Below, one piece after another: positions 35,616-44,249 of a stretch of 64,000 bases of DNA; the stretch's first letter is position 1, and each line of letters begins with the position of its first letter. The stretch is from JACCVL01 sp963704295. Its GTDB lineage: Bacteria > Actinomycetota > Actinomycetes > Propionibacteriales > Nocardioidaceae. Location: positions 186,001 through 250,000 of the forward strand of contig OY969884.1 in assembly GCA_963704295.1 (NCBI GenBank), read 5' to 3'. The notes below the pieces were generated by a model, which saw only the letters and a program-made list of their open reading frames with translations, did no database searches and was not told the DNA's origin. A program made the position numbers and the translations under genes.

Positions 35616-36143
35616 ATGAGCCTGGACCGCCCCGTCAGTCCCGATCCGTACACCCTGCTCCCGGAGGTCCCGACCTTCGAGCTGCGCAGCGACGACGTCG
35701 CACCCGGTGAGCCGCTCCGCGACAACCAGGTCGCCGCTGCGGGCAACACCTCCCCGCACCTGGCGTGGTCCGGTGCCCCGGACGGCACTCGGAGCTTCGT
35801 CGTGACCTGCTTCGACCCGGACGCCCCGACCCCGTCGGGCTTCTGGCACTGGGTCGTCGTGGACCTCCCCGCGGACACTACCGACCTCGTCACCGGGGCG
35901 GGCGCGGGCGACGACTCGCTGCCCGGCGGCGCGTTCCACGTGCGCAACGACATGGGCACGCTCGACTTCACCGGGGCCGCGCCGCCGGCGGGTGACCAGG
36001 TGCACCGGTACTTCTTCGCGGTGCACGCGGTCGGCGAGGACACGCTGGGCGTCGACGCCGCCGCGACCCCGGCGGTGGTGTCGTTCAACCTGGCGTTCAA
36101 GACGCTCGGCCGGGCGCTGCTGTACGGCACCTACCGGCACTGA
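35616..36143 (+). CDS. YbhB/YbcL family (PEBP/Raf kinase inhibitor-like) protein
   Basis: 175 residues. The fold-specific blocks are NTSPHLAWSGAPDGTRSF, TCFDPDAPTPSGFWHWVVVDLP and YFFAVHAV, with the DPDAP anion-binding motif intact. Bacterial members are cytosolic or periplasmic and their role is unsettled; no signal peptide is seen here. Confidence 0.9.
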   Translation: MSLDRPVSPDPYTLLPEVPTFELRSDDVAPGEPLRDNQVAAAGNTSPHLAWSGAPDGTRSFVVTCFDPDAPTPSGFWHWVVVDLPADTTDLVTGAGAGDDSLPGGAFHVRNDMGTLDFTGAAPPAGDQVHRYFFAVHAVGEDTLGVDAAATPAVVSFNLAFKTLGRALLYGTYRH

Positions 36144-36198
36144 GCCGGCTCACCACCCGTCGTTCATCCGAGCACCTCGCCTCCGGCAGACTCCGCGC

Positions 36199-37146
36199 AT
36201 GGACGATGTGCTGGGTGCGCCCTTCGTCGCCGAGACGATCGACCTGCCCGACGACGCCGAGGGCCCGGTGGTGGCCACCCTCGTGCATCATCCGGCGACG
36301 GGCCGGCGGCGCCGAGCCGTGCTCTACGTTCACGGCTTTTGTGATTACTTCTTCCAAAAGTCCCTTGCGGAGTACTTCGTCCGCCTCGGCTACGATTTCT
36401 ACGCCCTGGACCTCCGCAAGTACGGCCGTTCGCTGTTGCCGCACCAGACGCCCAACTTCTGCCTGGACGTGGCCGAGTACGACGCGGACCTGGACGAGGC
36501 CTGGCGGCGGATCACCGAGCGCGACGGACACACCGAGGTGGTGCTGGTCGGGCACTCGACCGGCGGGCTGATCACGCCGTTGTGGGCCGACGCCCGGCGT
36601 GCCGCGGGGCTGCCCGGGCCGACCGCGTTGGTGCTCAACAGCCCCTGGCTGGATCTGCAGGGGTCGGCCTTCATCCGGACCGTCGGCACCCAGGCGATCG
36701 ACCAGGTCGGTGCCCGGCGCCCGTACCAGGTGCTGCCCCGGACGGTGGCCGGTGTCTACGCGGAGAGCCTGCACGTGGACCACCGCGGCGAGTGGGAGTT
36801 CGACCTGTCCTGGAAGCCGCTGGAGAGCTTCCCGGTGCGGGCCGGCTGGCTGCGGGCGATCCGGCGCGCGCACCGGAGGCTGCACCGCGGCCTCGACCCC
36901 GGGGCGCCGGTGCTGGTGCTGTCGTCCCGGCGCACCGCGTTCACCACGGTGTGGACCGAGGACGTGTCGTCCGCCGACATCGTGCTCGACGTGGAGCAGA
37001 TCGCGCGGTGGTCGCACCGGCTGGGGCCGCACGTCACGATCGCCCGCGTCGACGACGCCCTGCACGACGTGTTCCTGTCCGCCGAGCCGGTCCGCAGCCG
37101 GGCGTACGAGCTGACCGAGCGATGGCTGGAGTCGGTCCGCGCCTGA
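36199..37146 (+). CDS. Alpha/beta hydrolase (serine aminopeptidase S33-like)
   Basis: 315 residues. The nucleophile elbow is GHSTGGL and the oxyanion region LYVHGFCDYFF. A late histidine in DDALHDVFLS completes the triad, with an acid likely in the VLSSRRTAF region. This resembles monoacylglycerol lipase-like actinobacterial hydrolases. A stretch at about 36330-36420 uses AT-ending codons (TTT, AAA, TTC runs) unlike the surrounding gene. Confidence 0.85.
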   Translation: MDDVLGAPFVAETIDLPDDAEGPVVATLVHHPATGRRRRAVLYVHGFCDYFFQKSLAEYFVRLGYDFYALDLRKYGRSLLPHQTPNFCLDVAEYDADLDEAWRRITERDGHTEVVLVGHSTGGLITPLWADARRAAGLPGPTALVLNSPWLDLQGSAFIRTVGTQAIDQVGARRPYQVLPRTVAGVYAESLHVDHRGEWEFDLSWKPLESFPVRAGWLRAIRRAHRRLHRGLDPGAPVLVLSSRRTAFTTVWTEDVSSADIVLDVEQIARWSHRLGPHVTIARVDDALHDVFLSAEPVRSRAYELTERWLESVRA

Positions 37147-37168
37147 TGGACCCCCGATTCCGGGGGGC

Positions 37169-37609
37169 TCAGGACAGCCGCATCGGCAGGTGCGGGATCC
37201 CGTCCTCAACGAACCCGGCACCGGCGACGGCGAAGCCCAGGCGCTCGTACCACGATGCCAGGTGGGCCTGGGCGTCCAGCACCACCGGCGCGCCCGGTGC
37301 CGCCGCCGCAGCGAGCTCGACCGCACGCGTCAGCAGCCGGCCGGCCAGCCCGGTGCCGCGGTGCGAGGTCGCCACGCAGACCCGGCCGATCCGCTGCGTC
37401 CGGTCGGCCTCGGTGAGCAGCCGCAGGTAGCCGACGATGCAGGGGTCCTCGGCCCACACGTGCCAGGTGCCCGGCTCGGGATCGCGGCCGTCCAGCTCGG
37501 CGTAGGGGCACTGCTGCTCCACCACGAACACGTCGATGCGGAGCCGGACCAGGTCGTGCAGCGTTCGGCCGTCGAGGTCGGCGAACCGGGCCTGTCGCAG
37601 CGTGGTCAC
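37169..37609 (-). CDS. GNAT acetyltransferase (ElaA-like)
   Basis: 146 residues. ElaA-type start LRIDVFVVEQQCPYAELDGRD, then the acetyl-CoA loop RIGRVCVATSHRGTGLAGRLL and the C-terminal LASWYERLGFAVAGAGFVEDGIPH. The GTG at 37609 is chosen because the codons after it match the family start. The substrate is not known. Confidence 0.88.
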   Translation of the reverse strand: MTTLRQARFADLDGRTLHDLVRLRIDVFVVEQQCPYAELDGRDPEPGTWHVWAEDPCIVGYLRLLTEADRTQRIGRVCVATSHRGTGLAGRLLTRAVELAAAAAPGAPVVLDAQAHLASWYERLGFAVAGAGFVEDGIPHLPMRLS

Positions 37610-37648
37610 CGCTCCAGCATGCCCCACCCGCCCCCACCCCCCCTCCCC

Positions 37649-37776
37649 CACGATCCGCGACTTTTGCAGCCCCCGCCCCCCAATCCCCCTCCCCCACGAT
37701 CCGCGACTTTTGCAGCCCCCGCCGCGGACGGGCGACGAGCACCCGGCCGCAAGTCCGGCAGAAGTCGCGGATCGTG
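37649..37776. repeat. Cluster of a 21-bp intergenic repeat: two direct copies plus one inverted
   Basis: CACGATCCGCGACTTTTGCAG is at 37649-37669 and 37695-37715 (46-bp period, C-rich spacers). An inverted, slightly degenerate copy (CAGAAGTCGCGGATCGTG) is at 37759-37776. The 185-nt gap 37610-37794 contains nothing else. Confidence 0.85.
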
Positions 37777-37794
37777 AGAGGGGTGTGGCTGCGG

Positions 37795-38364
37795 TCAGGC
37801 GGGACGGCCGAGGTCGGCGACCACCTCGGCCCCGGGTAGCGCCGCGAGCGACGCGCCGGGGAGCACGAGCTTCGACCGACGCAGCCCGCTGCCGACGACG
37901 ACCGCGGGGGTCGCGACGACGGCCGCGTCCACGAACAGCCGCCAATCCGCCGGCAACCCCAGCGGCGTGATCCCGCCGTACTCCATCCCGCTCGCGCTCA
38001 CGGCGAAGTCGACGTCGGCGAACGACGCCTTCCGCGCGTCCAGCCGCCTCCGCACCAGGCCGTTGACGTCCGCCCGGGTGGTGGCGAGAACGACACAGGC
38101 GGCATGTCGTTCCACGTCGCCTCGCCGACCGGTCACGACCACGCAGTTCGCGGAGGTCTCCAGCGGGAGGTCGTACGCCGCGCACAACGTCGCGGTGTCG
38201 GCGAGCTCCGGCGGGATCGCGAACACCTGCACACAGGAAATGGTCGACACAGCGGCCGCGACCGGCGGCGCCAGTAAGTCGGGCCGATCGACGGCGGGGA
38301 CGGTGGTCAGGGAGGCCAGCACACGCGCCATCATCGCCAACGCGATCCGGCTCCGCCACGCCAT
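37795..38364 (-). CDS. YbaK/EbsC family aminoacyl-tRNA deacylase
   Basis: 189 residues of the YbaK/ProX editing fold: VQVFAIPPELADTATLCAAY, then ANCVVVTGRRG, the family lysine in ARKASFADVDF, and the substrate loop MEYGGITPLGLP. It would hydrolyse mis-charged tRNAs such as Cys-tRNA(Pro); the precise specificity is inferred. The ATG at 38364 is only 6 bp from an inverted copy of the 21-bp repeat; a later ATG at 38331 (MARVLASL) is an alternative. Confidence 0.82.
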   Translation of the reverse strand: MAWRSRIALAMMARVLASLTTVPAVDRPDLLAPPVAAAVSTISCVQVFAIPPELADTATLCAAYDLPLETSANCVVVTGRRGDVERHAACVVLATTRADVNGLVRRRLDARKASFADVDFAVSASGMEYGGITPLGLPADWRLFVDAAVVATPAVVVGSGLRRSKLVLPGASLAALPGAEVVADLGRPA

Positions 38365-38370
38365 GACGCC

Positions 38371-38391
38371 CTGCAAAAGTCGCGGATCGTG
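38371..38391. repeat. Inverted copy of the 21-bp repeat at the ybaK-like 5' end
   Basis: CTGCAAAAGTCGCGGATCGTG is an exact reverse complement of the copies at 37649 and 37695, so the deacylase gene is flanked by the repeat. Confidence 0.85.
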
Positions 38392-38405
38392 GACAGGGGG
38401 GTGGG

Positions 38406-39167
38406 TCAGGCGAGGGTGAACTGGAGCACGGCGGCGACCCCGACGACGACGACGAAGCCGCGCAGCGCCCAGTCCGGCAGCCGGCGCCCGACGGTGGCGC
38501 CGATCTGGCCGCCGACGGTGGCACCGATCGCGAGCACGCCGGCGGCCGCCCAGTCGACGTCGGCGACGAAGCAGAACAGCAGCGCGGCGACCCCGTTGAC
38601 CACCGCGGCGAGCACGTTCTTGGTCGCGTTCAGCCGCTGCAGGGCGTCGTCCAGGCCGAGTCCGAGCACGGCCATGAACAACACGCCCTGCGCGGCTCCG
38701 AAGTACCCGCCGTACACCGACGTCGCCAGCACGCCGACCCACACCACCCAGGAGCCGTGATGCCGCGGCTCGTGCCCCTCCCGCCGGGCGCGCACCCACG
38801 CGGACAGCCGGGGCTGGGCGACCACCAGCGCGCACCCGAGCAGGATCAGGACCGGCACCACGGCGGCGAAGACGTCCTCATCGAGCACCAGCAGCAGCAG
38901 GCCGCCGGACAGGCCGCCGAGCAGCGACGCCACCCCGAGCCGGAGCAACCGGGTGCGCTGGCCGGCCAGCTCGCGCCGGTAGCCGACCGCTCCCGACACC
39001 GAGCCGGGCACCAACCCGACGGTGTTGGTGACGTTGGCGACGACCGGGCTGAAGCCCAGCGTGAGCAGGGTCGGGAAGGTCACCAGCGATCCCGACCCGA
39101 CCACCGTGTTGATGGTCCCGGCCGCGGTGCCGGCGAACAGCACCGCGACGATTTCCAGCCAGGTCAC
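38406..39167 (-). CDS. TSUP (TauE/SafE) family membrane transporter
   Basis: 253 residues, about eight membrane segments in two halves. The N-terminal AGTINTVVGSGSLVTFPTLLTLGFSP and the later GGYFGAAQGVLFMAVLG are the repeated motifs of the family. These permeases export sulfite, sulfoacetate and similar anions; the cargo here is unknown. The GTG start overlaps the stop of the SPFH gene (GTGA), making a translationally coupled operon. Confidence 0.88.
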   Translation of the reverse strand: MTWLEIVAVLFAGTAAGTINTVVGSGSLVTFPTLLTLGFSPVVANVTNTVGLVPGSVSGAVGYRRELAGQRTRLLRLGVASLLGGLSGGLLLLVLDEDVFAAVVPVLILLGCALVVAQPRLSAWVRARREGHEPRHHGSWVVWVGVLATSVYGGYFGAAQGVLFMAVLGLGLDDALQRLNATKNVLAAVVNGVAALLFCFVADVDWAAAGVLAIGATVGGQIGATVGRRLPDWALRGFVVVVGVAAVLQFTLA

Positions 39168-40303
39168 GTCGCCGGCGCGGCGCCCTCATCGGGCTCGTTG
39201 GCAGGCAGGCTGTCCGGCGCCGCAGCGGACGAGCCGCGTCGGGTGGGCGCCGCCGCCTGCTCGGCCAGCGCGATCGCGGCCGCCACCTCGTCGTGCGCCG
39301 CCTGCAGCGACCGCTCGGACTCGACGCCACGGGCGTGAAGGTCCGGCTCGCCCATGTCGACGCGGGTCCGCGGCCCGGCGCTCTCGGTCGGGATACCGGA
39401 GATGCTGGACATCGTGGAGCCGAGCCCCTTCAGAGCGTCACCGATCTCGCTCGGCACGATCCAGACCTTGTTGGCGTCGCCCTCGGCGATCTTCGGCAGC
39501 ATCTGCAGGTACTGGTAGGCCAGCAGCGACTGGTCCGGTGACCCGTCGTGGATCGCCTGGAACACGGTCTGGATCGCCTGTCCCTCGCCCTGCGCTCGCA
39601 GGATCGACGACTCCCGGTCGGCCTGCGCGCGCAAGATGGCGGACTCGCGCTCTCCCTCGGCGGACAGGATCGCTGCCTGCTTCTGCCCCTCGGCGGTGAG
39701 GATCGCGGACTGCCGCGACCCCTCGGCGGTGAGGATCATCGCGCGCTTGTCCCGGTCGGCGCGCATCTGCTTCTCCATCGAGTCCTTGATCGACGGTGGC
39801 GGGTCGATGCCCTTCAGCTCGACCCGGTTCACGCGAATGCCCCACTTCCCGGTGGCCTCGTCCAGCACGCCGCGCAGCGCCTGGTTGATCGAGTCGCGGC
39901 TGGTCAGTGCCTGCTCGAGGTCCATTCCCCCGGTGATGTTGCGCAGCGTCGTCATCGTGAGCTGCTCGATCGCCTGGATGTAGTTCGCGATCTCGTACGT
40001 CGCGGCGACGGCGTTGGTCACCTGGAAGTAGATGACGGTGTCGATCGAGACCACCAGGTTGTCCTCGGTGATCACCGGCTGCGGCGGGAACGACACCACC
40101 TGCTCGCGCATGTCGATGACGTAGCGCACCCGGTCGACGAACGGCGTGACGACGTTCAGGCCGGGATTCAGCGTCGCCCGGTACTTGCCGAAGCGCTCGA
40201 CGATCCCGGCCCGCGCCTGCGGCACGATCTTGATCGTCTTCCCCAGCGCCACGACGAGGAACAGCACGACCAGCACGAAGAAGATGGGGAGCACGAGCTC
40301 CAT
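39164..40303 (-). CDS. SPFH/Band 7 membrane protein (stomatin/QmcA-like)
   Basis: 379 residues. One N-terminal membrane anchor (LVLPIFFVLVVLFLVVALG) is followed by the Band 7 domain (VPQARAGIVERFGKY, GIRVNRVELKGIDPP). Then comes a long helical region with repeated AEG units (ILTAEGSRQSAILTAEGQKQ and on) and an acidic C-terminus. It should form oligomeric membrane microdomain scaffolds. GAGAGGA precedes ATG 40303. Upstream NfeD is its classical partner. Confidence 0.92.
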   Translation of the reverse strand: MELVLPIFFVLVVLFLVVALGKTIKIVPQARAGIVERFGKYRATLNPGLNVVTPFVDRVRYVIDMREQVVSFPPQPVITEDNLVVSIDTVIYFQVTNAVAATYEIANYIQAIEQLTMTTLRNITGGMDLEQALTSRDSINQALRGVLDEATGKWGIRVNRVELKGIDPPPSIKDSMEKQMRADRDKRAMILTAEGSRQSAILTAEGQKQAAILSAEGERESAILRAQADRESSILRAQGEGQAIQTVFQAIHDGSPDQSLLAYQYLQMLPKIAEGDANKVWIVPSEIGDALKGLGSTMSSISGIPTESAGPRTRVDMGEPDLHARGVESERSLQAAHDEVAAAIALAEQAAAPTRRGSSAAAPDSLPANEPDEGAAPAT

Positions 40304-40349
40304 GATCGGTCCTCTCGACGACGGGGCCGGCGGCCCCGGGTTGGCGATC

Positions 40350-40796
40350 TCAGTCGGCCGGGTAGACGACCGCGGTTGCACCCTCGATGGCGAAGACCTC
40401 GACCTCGGCACCCGGCTCGATCCGGGTTCCCGGCTCGAAGACGCGAGCCGTCCACACCTCGCCCGCCAGCTTGACCTGGCCCGAGTGCTCGCCGACGACG
40501 TCCAGCACGATGGCCTTGCGACCGACCAGCGCCGAGTGCCCGGTGGTCAGCTCCGGCCCGCCGTGGAAGCGCCGCACCAGTGACGGGCGCACCAGGGCGA
40601 GCATGCCGACGGCGACGACACCGGCGACCAGCAGGTCGATCCACAGCGACGGGGAGACGGTCGAGGACACCGCCCCGGCGCCGGCGCCGAACGCCAGCAT
40701 GATCAGCACCAGGTCGAGGCTGAGCATCTCGGCGATGCCGAGGGTGACGGCGACCGTGGCCCATGCCACCCACGCGTGCTCGCTCAGCCACTCCAC
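40350..40796 (-). CDS. NfeD family membrane protein
   Basis: 148 residues. Two or three N-terminal membrane segments (WATVAVTLGIAEML and following) and a C-terminal OB-fold (LVGRKAIVLDVVGEHSGQVKLAGEVWTARV). This is the short, protease-less NfeD that works with SPFH proteins. It heads the nfeD-SPFH-TSUP operon. Confidence 0.92.
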   Translation of the reverse strand: MEWLSEHAWVAWATVAVTLGIAEMLSLDLVLIMLAFGAGAGAVSSTVSPSLWIDLLVAGVVAVGMLALVRPSLVRRFHGGPELTTGHSALVGRKAIVLDVVGEHSGQVKLAGEVWTARVFEPGTRIEPGAEVEVFAIEGATAVVYPAD

Positions 40797-40802
40797 GCAG
40801 CC

Positions 40803-40808
40803 AGCCTA
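40803..40808 (-). promoter_or_regulatory. Putative -10 hexamer TAGGCT of the nfeD operon
   Basis: Ends 6 nt before the GTG at 40796. Confidence 0.5.
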
Positions 40809-40834
40809 GTCGCCGGATCCGAGGGGCCCCCGGC

Positions 40835-41638
40835 TCAGCTGGCCCGTGCCGCCCGAGTACGCCGCCGGGCCAGCCAGCGTCCGCCTCGCTGCTCGAGCAG
40901 CAGCGGCAGGCCGAAGGTGGCGGTCAGCGCCGGCTCGGTCAGGGTCTCCGCGATGGGCCCGGCGGCGACGACGGCGCCGTCGCGCAGCAACAGGGCGTGG
41001 GTGAAGCCCGGCGGGATCTCCTCGACGTGGTGCGACACCAGCACGAGCGCGGGCGAGCCGGGGTCCTCGGCCAGCACGCTCAGCGTGCTGACCAGGTCCT
41101 CGCGCGCGCCGAGGTCCAGCCCCGCGCCCGGCTCGTCGAGCAGCAGCAGCTCCGGGTCCGTCATCAGCGCCCGCGCCACCTGGACCCGCTTGCGCTCCCC
41201 CTCGCTGAGCGTGCCGAAGCTGCGGTCGGCCAGGTGCGCGACGCCGAGCTCGGCCAGGAGCTGCGCGGCGCGGGCGTGATCGAGCCCGCCGTACTGCTCC
41301 CGCCAGCGGCCGAGCACGGCGTAGGCCGCGGAGACCACCACGTCGCGGACCCGCTCGTCGCCAGGGATGCGGTCGGCGAGCGCCGCGCTCATCCAGCCGA
41401 TCCGCGGCCGGAGCTCGAAGACGTCGACGGTGCCGAGCACCTCACCGAGCACCCCGGCGACCCCGGCGGTCGGGTGGATGTGGGCGCTCACCACCTGCAG
41501 CAGGGTCGTCTTGCCGGCCCCGTTCGGACCGAGCAGAACCCAGCGCTCGTCAGCGCGGACAGTCCAGGAGACCGCATTGAGCAACGTGCTCGAACCACGG
41601 GTGACGGTGACGTCGGCGAGCTCGACGACGACGGTCAT
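40835..41638 (-). CDS. ABC transporter ATP-binding protein (ModF/YlmA-like)
   Basis: 267 residues. Walker A LGPNGAGKTTLL, signature LSEGERKRVQVARAL, Walker B ELLLLDEPGAGLD, and switch histidine in LVSHHVEEIPPGF. The HHVEEIP phrase is typical of stand-alone ModF/YlmA-type ATPases that lack a membrane partner, and none is nearby. GAGGGAGCCC precedes ATG 41638. The role is unclear. Confidence 0.85.
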   Translation of the reverse strand: MTVVVELADVTVTRGSSTLLNAVSWTVRADERWVLLGPNGAGKTTLLQVVSAHIHPTAGVAGVLGEVLGTVDVFELRPRIGWMSAALADRIPGDERVRDVVVSAAYAVLGRWREQYGGLDHARAAQLLAELGVAHLADRSFGTLSEGERKRVQVARALMTDPELLLLDEPGAGLDLGAREDLVSTLSVLAEDPGSPALVLVSHHVEEIPPGFTHALLLRDGAVVAAGPIAETLTEPALTATFGLPLLLEQRGGRWLARRRTRAARAS

Positions 41639-41698
41639 GGGCTCCCTCGATGAGTTCCGCGTGCGCACCTAGACGACGTGCGGACAACCTACGACACC

Positions 41699-41704
41699 TA
41701 CGCT
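41699..41704 (+). promoter_or_regulatory. Putative -10 hexamer TACGCT
   Basis: Ends 8 nt before GTG 41713 of the conserved hypothetical gene. Confidence 0.45.
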
Positions 41705-41712
41705 GGTCCGCC

Positions 41713-42423
41713 GTGACCGCACTGCCCCGCTCTGCGCTGCTGGCCTGCTGGTTCACGGCGTGGACCCGGGGCCGGTGCAGCCTGGACGACGCCCGGGACG
41801 GCGTCCTTGCCGACGACGCCGCCCACGACGTGCTGGGTGTCGAGGAGGAGCCGGTCCCGCTCGTGCTCGCCCTCGGCCGGCTGCGCGGCCGTGGCGCGGA
41901 GCGGGCGACGCTGGCGCTCCCGGTCCCCGGAGATCCTCTCGGGCTCGGCGGGCCACCGGACTTCAACACGCTGGCGCTGGCGGCCGGTGAGGCGGTCCTG
42001 CTGCCCGAGGCCGGCCTGGGGCTGGTCCCGACCGTCGTGGGGGCGGGGGTCACCTGGCAATGCGTCGCCGCCACCGGGAGCCGTACCGTGCCCGACGTCG
42101 GCGAAGCCGACCTCGCCCTGCGGGAGATGCTGCTCGAGAGCTCGGCCCGGCTGGCCGACCTCGACGTGGCTCGCTGGCGACCCGAGGCCGCGGAGGGGCT
42201 GCACGCGCTCCGCGCGTCAGCGGACATCGCCGTGCCACCGGGGTTCCCTCCGCGCGCGCACCGATTGGCCGCGCTCGCGCTGCGGTGTGCCGCGATCGCC
42301 GAGCTCGGGCTCGACGACGACGGCTCCGCGGTGACGGCCTTCGAGGCCGCCGAACGTCGAGACGCCCTGCTCAAGCTCGCACGCAGCGCCCGGCACGGGC
42401 TGGTGGCTGCCTGCTCGGGCTAG
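41713..42423 (+). CDS. Conserved actinobacterial hypothetical protein
   Basis: 236 residues, soluble, no clear motif of a known enzyme. It begins LPRSALLACWFTAWTRGRCSLDDA, has a GDPLGLGGPPDFN segment, and ends with a helical domain (LALRCAAIAELGLDDDG, EAAERRDALLKLARSAR). GTG 41713 is preferred over an earlier in-frame ATG because of the -10-like box. Its TAG stop is also the first three bases of the serB -10 box. Confidence 0.7.
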   Translation: MTALPRSALLACWFTAWTRGRCSLDDARDGVLADDAAHDVLGVEEEPVPLVLALGRLRGRGAERATLALPVPGDPLGLGGPPDFNTLALAAGEAVLLPEAGLGLVPTVVGAGVTWQCVAATGSRTVPDVGEADLALREMLLESSARLADLDVARWRPEAAEGLHALRASADIAVPPGFPPRAHRLAALALRCAAIAELGLDDDGSAVTAFEAAERRDALLKLARSARHGLVAACSG

Positions 42424-42426
42424 GGT
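42421..42426 (+). promoter_or_regulatory. Putative -10 hexamer TAGGGT of serB
   Basis: Ends 7 nt before GTG 42434 and shares its TAG with the upstream stop codon. Confidence 0.45.
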
Positions 42427-42433
42427 CGGCCCG

Positions 42434-43639
42434 GTGCTGACCGCGCCGGACCCGGCGGACGAGACTCCGACCCTGCTGGTCACGCTGACCGGCCGGGACC
42501 GGCCCGGCGTGACGGCCCGGATGTTCGCCGCGTGTGCCGACGCCCCGGTCGAGGTGCTGGACATCGAGCAGGTGGTGGTCCGTGGCCGGCTGGTGCTCGG
42601 CATCCTGCTCACGGCGCCCCGTGACCTGGCCCCGCTGCGGGACCGGCTGGCTCGCGCGGCCGCCGACCTCGACCTCGAGCTGGGCATCGAACAGGGGCGG
42701 GGCGACGCGGACCGGCGACCCGCCGGCCAGGTCCGGGTGACGCTGCTCGGCGCACCGTTGCGACCGTCGGCTGTCTCCGCCGTGGCCGGCCGGATCGCCG
42801 ACACCGGCGCGAACATCGACCGGATCCGCCGGATCGCCCGCTACCCCGTGACGGCGGTCGACCTCGACGTGTCCGGCGCCGACACCGGGCGGCTGCGGGC
42901 GCTGCTGGCCGCGGAGGCGGCCCGGCAGCAGGTGGACATCGCGGTGCAGAGCGCCGGCATCCACCGCTACGCCCAGCGGCTGGTGGTCATGGACGTCGAC
43001 TCGACGCTGGTCCAGGGCGAGGTGATCGAGATGCTGGCCGAGCACGCCGGCTGCCGCCAGCGGGTGGCCGAGGTGACCGAGCGGGCGATGCGGGGCGAGC
43101 TCGACTTCGCCGACTCGCTCCGGGAGCGGGTGGCGCTGCTGGCCGGGGTCCCGGTCGGGGTCGTCGACGAGGTGTACGCCGCCCTGCGGCTGACCCCCGG
43201 CGCCCGGACCCTGGTCCGGACTCTTCGCAGCCTCGGCTACCGCTTCGGACTGGTCAGCGGCGGTTTCAGCCAGGTGATCGACCGGCTCGCCGCGGACCTC
43301 GACATCCACTACACCGCCGCGAACACGCTCGAGGTCGTCGACGGCCGGCTCACCGGGCGGCTGACCGGGCCGGTGCTCGACCGAGCCGGCAAAGCGACCG
43401 CCCTGCGCCGTTTCGCCGCCGACGCCGGCATCCCACTGGCCAACACGGTGGCCATCGGCGACGGCGCGAACGACCTCGACATGCTGGCCGCGGCGGGACT
43501 GGGGGTGGCGTTCAACGCCAAGCCGGTGGTCCGGGCGGCGGCCGACACCGCGGTGACGTCGCCGTACCTCGATTCGGTCGCCTACCTGCTAGGGATAACC
43601 CGGGAGGAGATCGAGGCCGCGGAGGGCGCCGGGCGCTAA
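42434..43639 (+). CDS. serB: Phosphoserine phosphatase
   Basis: 401 residues. Two N-terminal ACT-like domains (LLVTLTGRDRPGVTARMF and VTLLGAPLRPSAVSAVAGRI) precede a HAD phosphatase. Its motif I is MDVDSTLVQGE (D187, D189), motif II is in GLVSGGFSQVI and motif III is IGDGANDLDMLAAAG. It makes serine from phosphoserine. The double-ACT architecture is the mycobacterial SerB2 type, which suggests serine feedback control. Confidence 0.95.
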   Translation: MLTAPDPADETPTLLVTLTGRDRPGVTARMFAACADAPVEVLDIEQVVVRGRLVLGILLTAPRDLAPLRDRLARAAADLDLELGIEQGRGDADRRPAGQVRVTLLGAPLRPSAVSAVAGRIADTGANIDRIRRIARYPVTAVDLDVSGADTGRLRALLAAEAARQQVDIAVQSAGIHRYAQRLVVMDVDSTLVQGEVIEMLAEHAGCRQRVAEVTERAMRGELDFADSLRERVALLAGVPVGVVDEVYAALRLTPGARTLVRTLRSLGYRFGLVSGGFSQVIDRLAADLDIHYTAANTLEVVDGRLTGRLTGPVLDRAGKATALRRFAADAGIPLANTVAIGDGANDLDMLAAAGLGVAFNAKPVVRAAADTAVTSPYLDSVAYLLGITREEIEAAEGAGR

Positions 43640-43645
43640 CCCCGG

Positions 43646-44197
43646 TCAGGACCCGCCGACGTCGAACGACTCCAGCCGGCAGGCGTCCGGGCCGAGCGCC
43701 GCCCAGTCGCCCGGCACGCTCAGCGTGGCCACCGACGCGGTGGGGAAGCCGCGCTGCTCGAGCCGGTCCAGCGCCTGCTGGTCACCCGTGCCCGCGAGCG
43801 TGTGCACCAGCCCGCGCATGGCGGGGTCGTGCCCGACCACCAGCGCGGTGCCGACGTCCGCGGGCAGATCGCGGAGCAGTTCGACCACGTCGTCCACGCC
43901 GGCGTCGTACAGCGCGTCCAGCACCTGCTCCTCGACGCCGACGTCACCGGGCAACACGGCGGCCACCTCCCGCCACGTCTCGTCCGCCCGGGTGGCCGAC
44001 GACACCAGCGCCACGAACCGCCCCGCGGGCCGCGTGGCCAGCACCGCAGCGACCAGCCAGCCGGCGTCTCGGGAGTCGGTGTGCCCGCGGTCGGTGAGCC
44101 GCCGCGCCGAGTCGCGCACGGCGGTCGACTCCGCCTTGCCGTGCCGGACGACGACGACCCGGCGCCGGTCGACCGGGCCGCCAGGTGTCGTGGACAT
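43646..44197 (-). CDS. SixA-like phosphohistidine phosphatase
   Basis: 183 residues of the histidine phosphatase superfamily. RHGKAE near the N-terminus carries the catalytic histidine; LTDRGHTDSRDAGWL, then SSATRADETW and VVGHDPAMRGLV carry the other phosphate-binding residues. Its target may be phosphohistidine or another small phosphate. It converges on serB, 6 bp apart, and is divergent from cphB. Confidence 0.88.
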   Translation of the reverse strand: MSTTPGGPVDRRRVVVVRHGKAESTAVRDSARRLTDRGHTDSRDAGWLVAAVLATRPAGRFVALVSSATRADETWREVAAVLPGDVGVEEQVLDALYDAGVDDVVELLRDLPADVGTALVVGHDPAMRGLVHTLAGTGDQQALDRLEQRGFPTASVATLSVPGDWAALGPDACRLESFDVGGS

Positions 44198-44235
44198 CGG
44201 ACCAGCCTGCCAGGCCGGGGTGCCGCGCCGAGCCC

Positions 44236-44241
44236 TAGGGT
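44236..44241 (+). promoter_or_regulatory. Putative -10 hexamer TAGGGT of the cphBA operon
   Basis: Ends 8 nt before the cphB ATG at 44250. Confidence 0.5.
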
Positions 44242-44249
44242 GAGGGACC

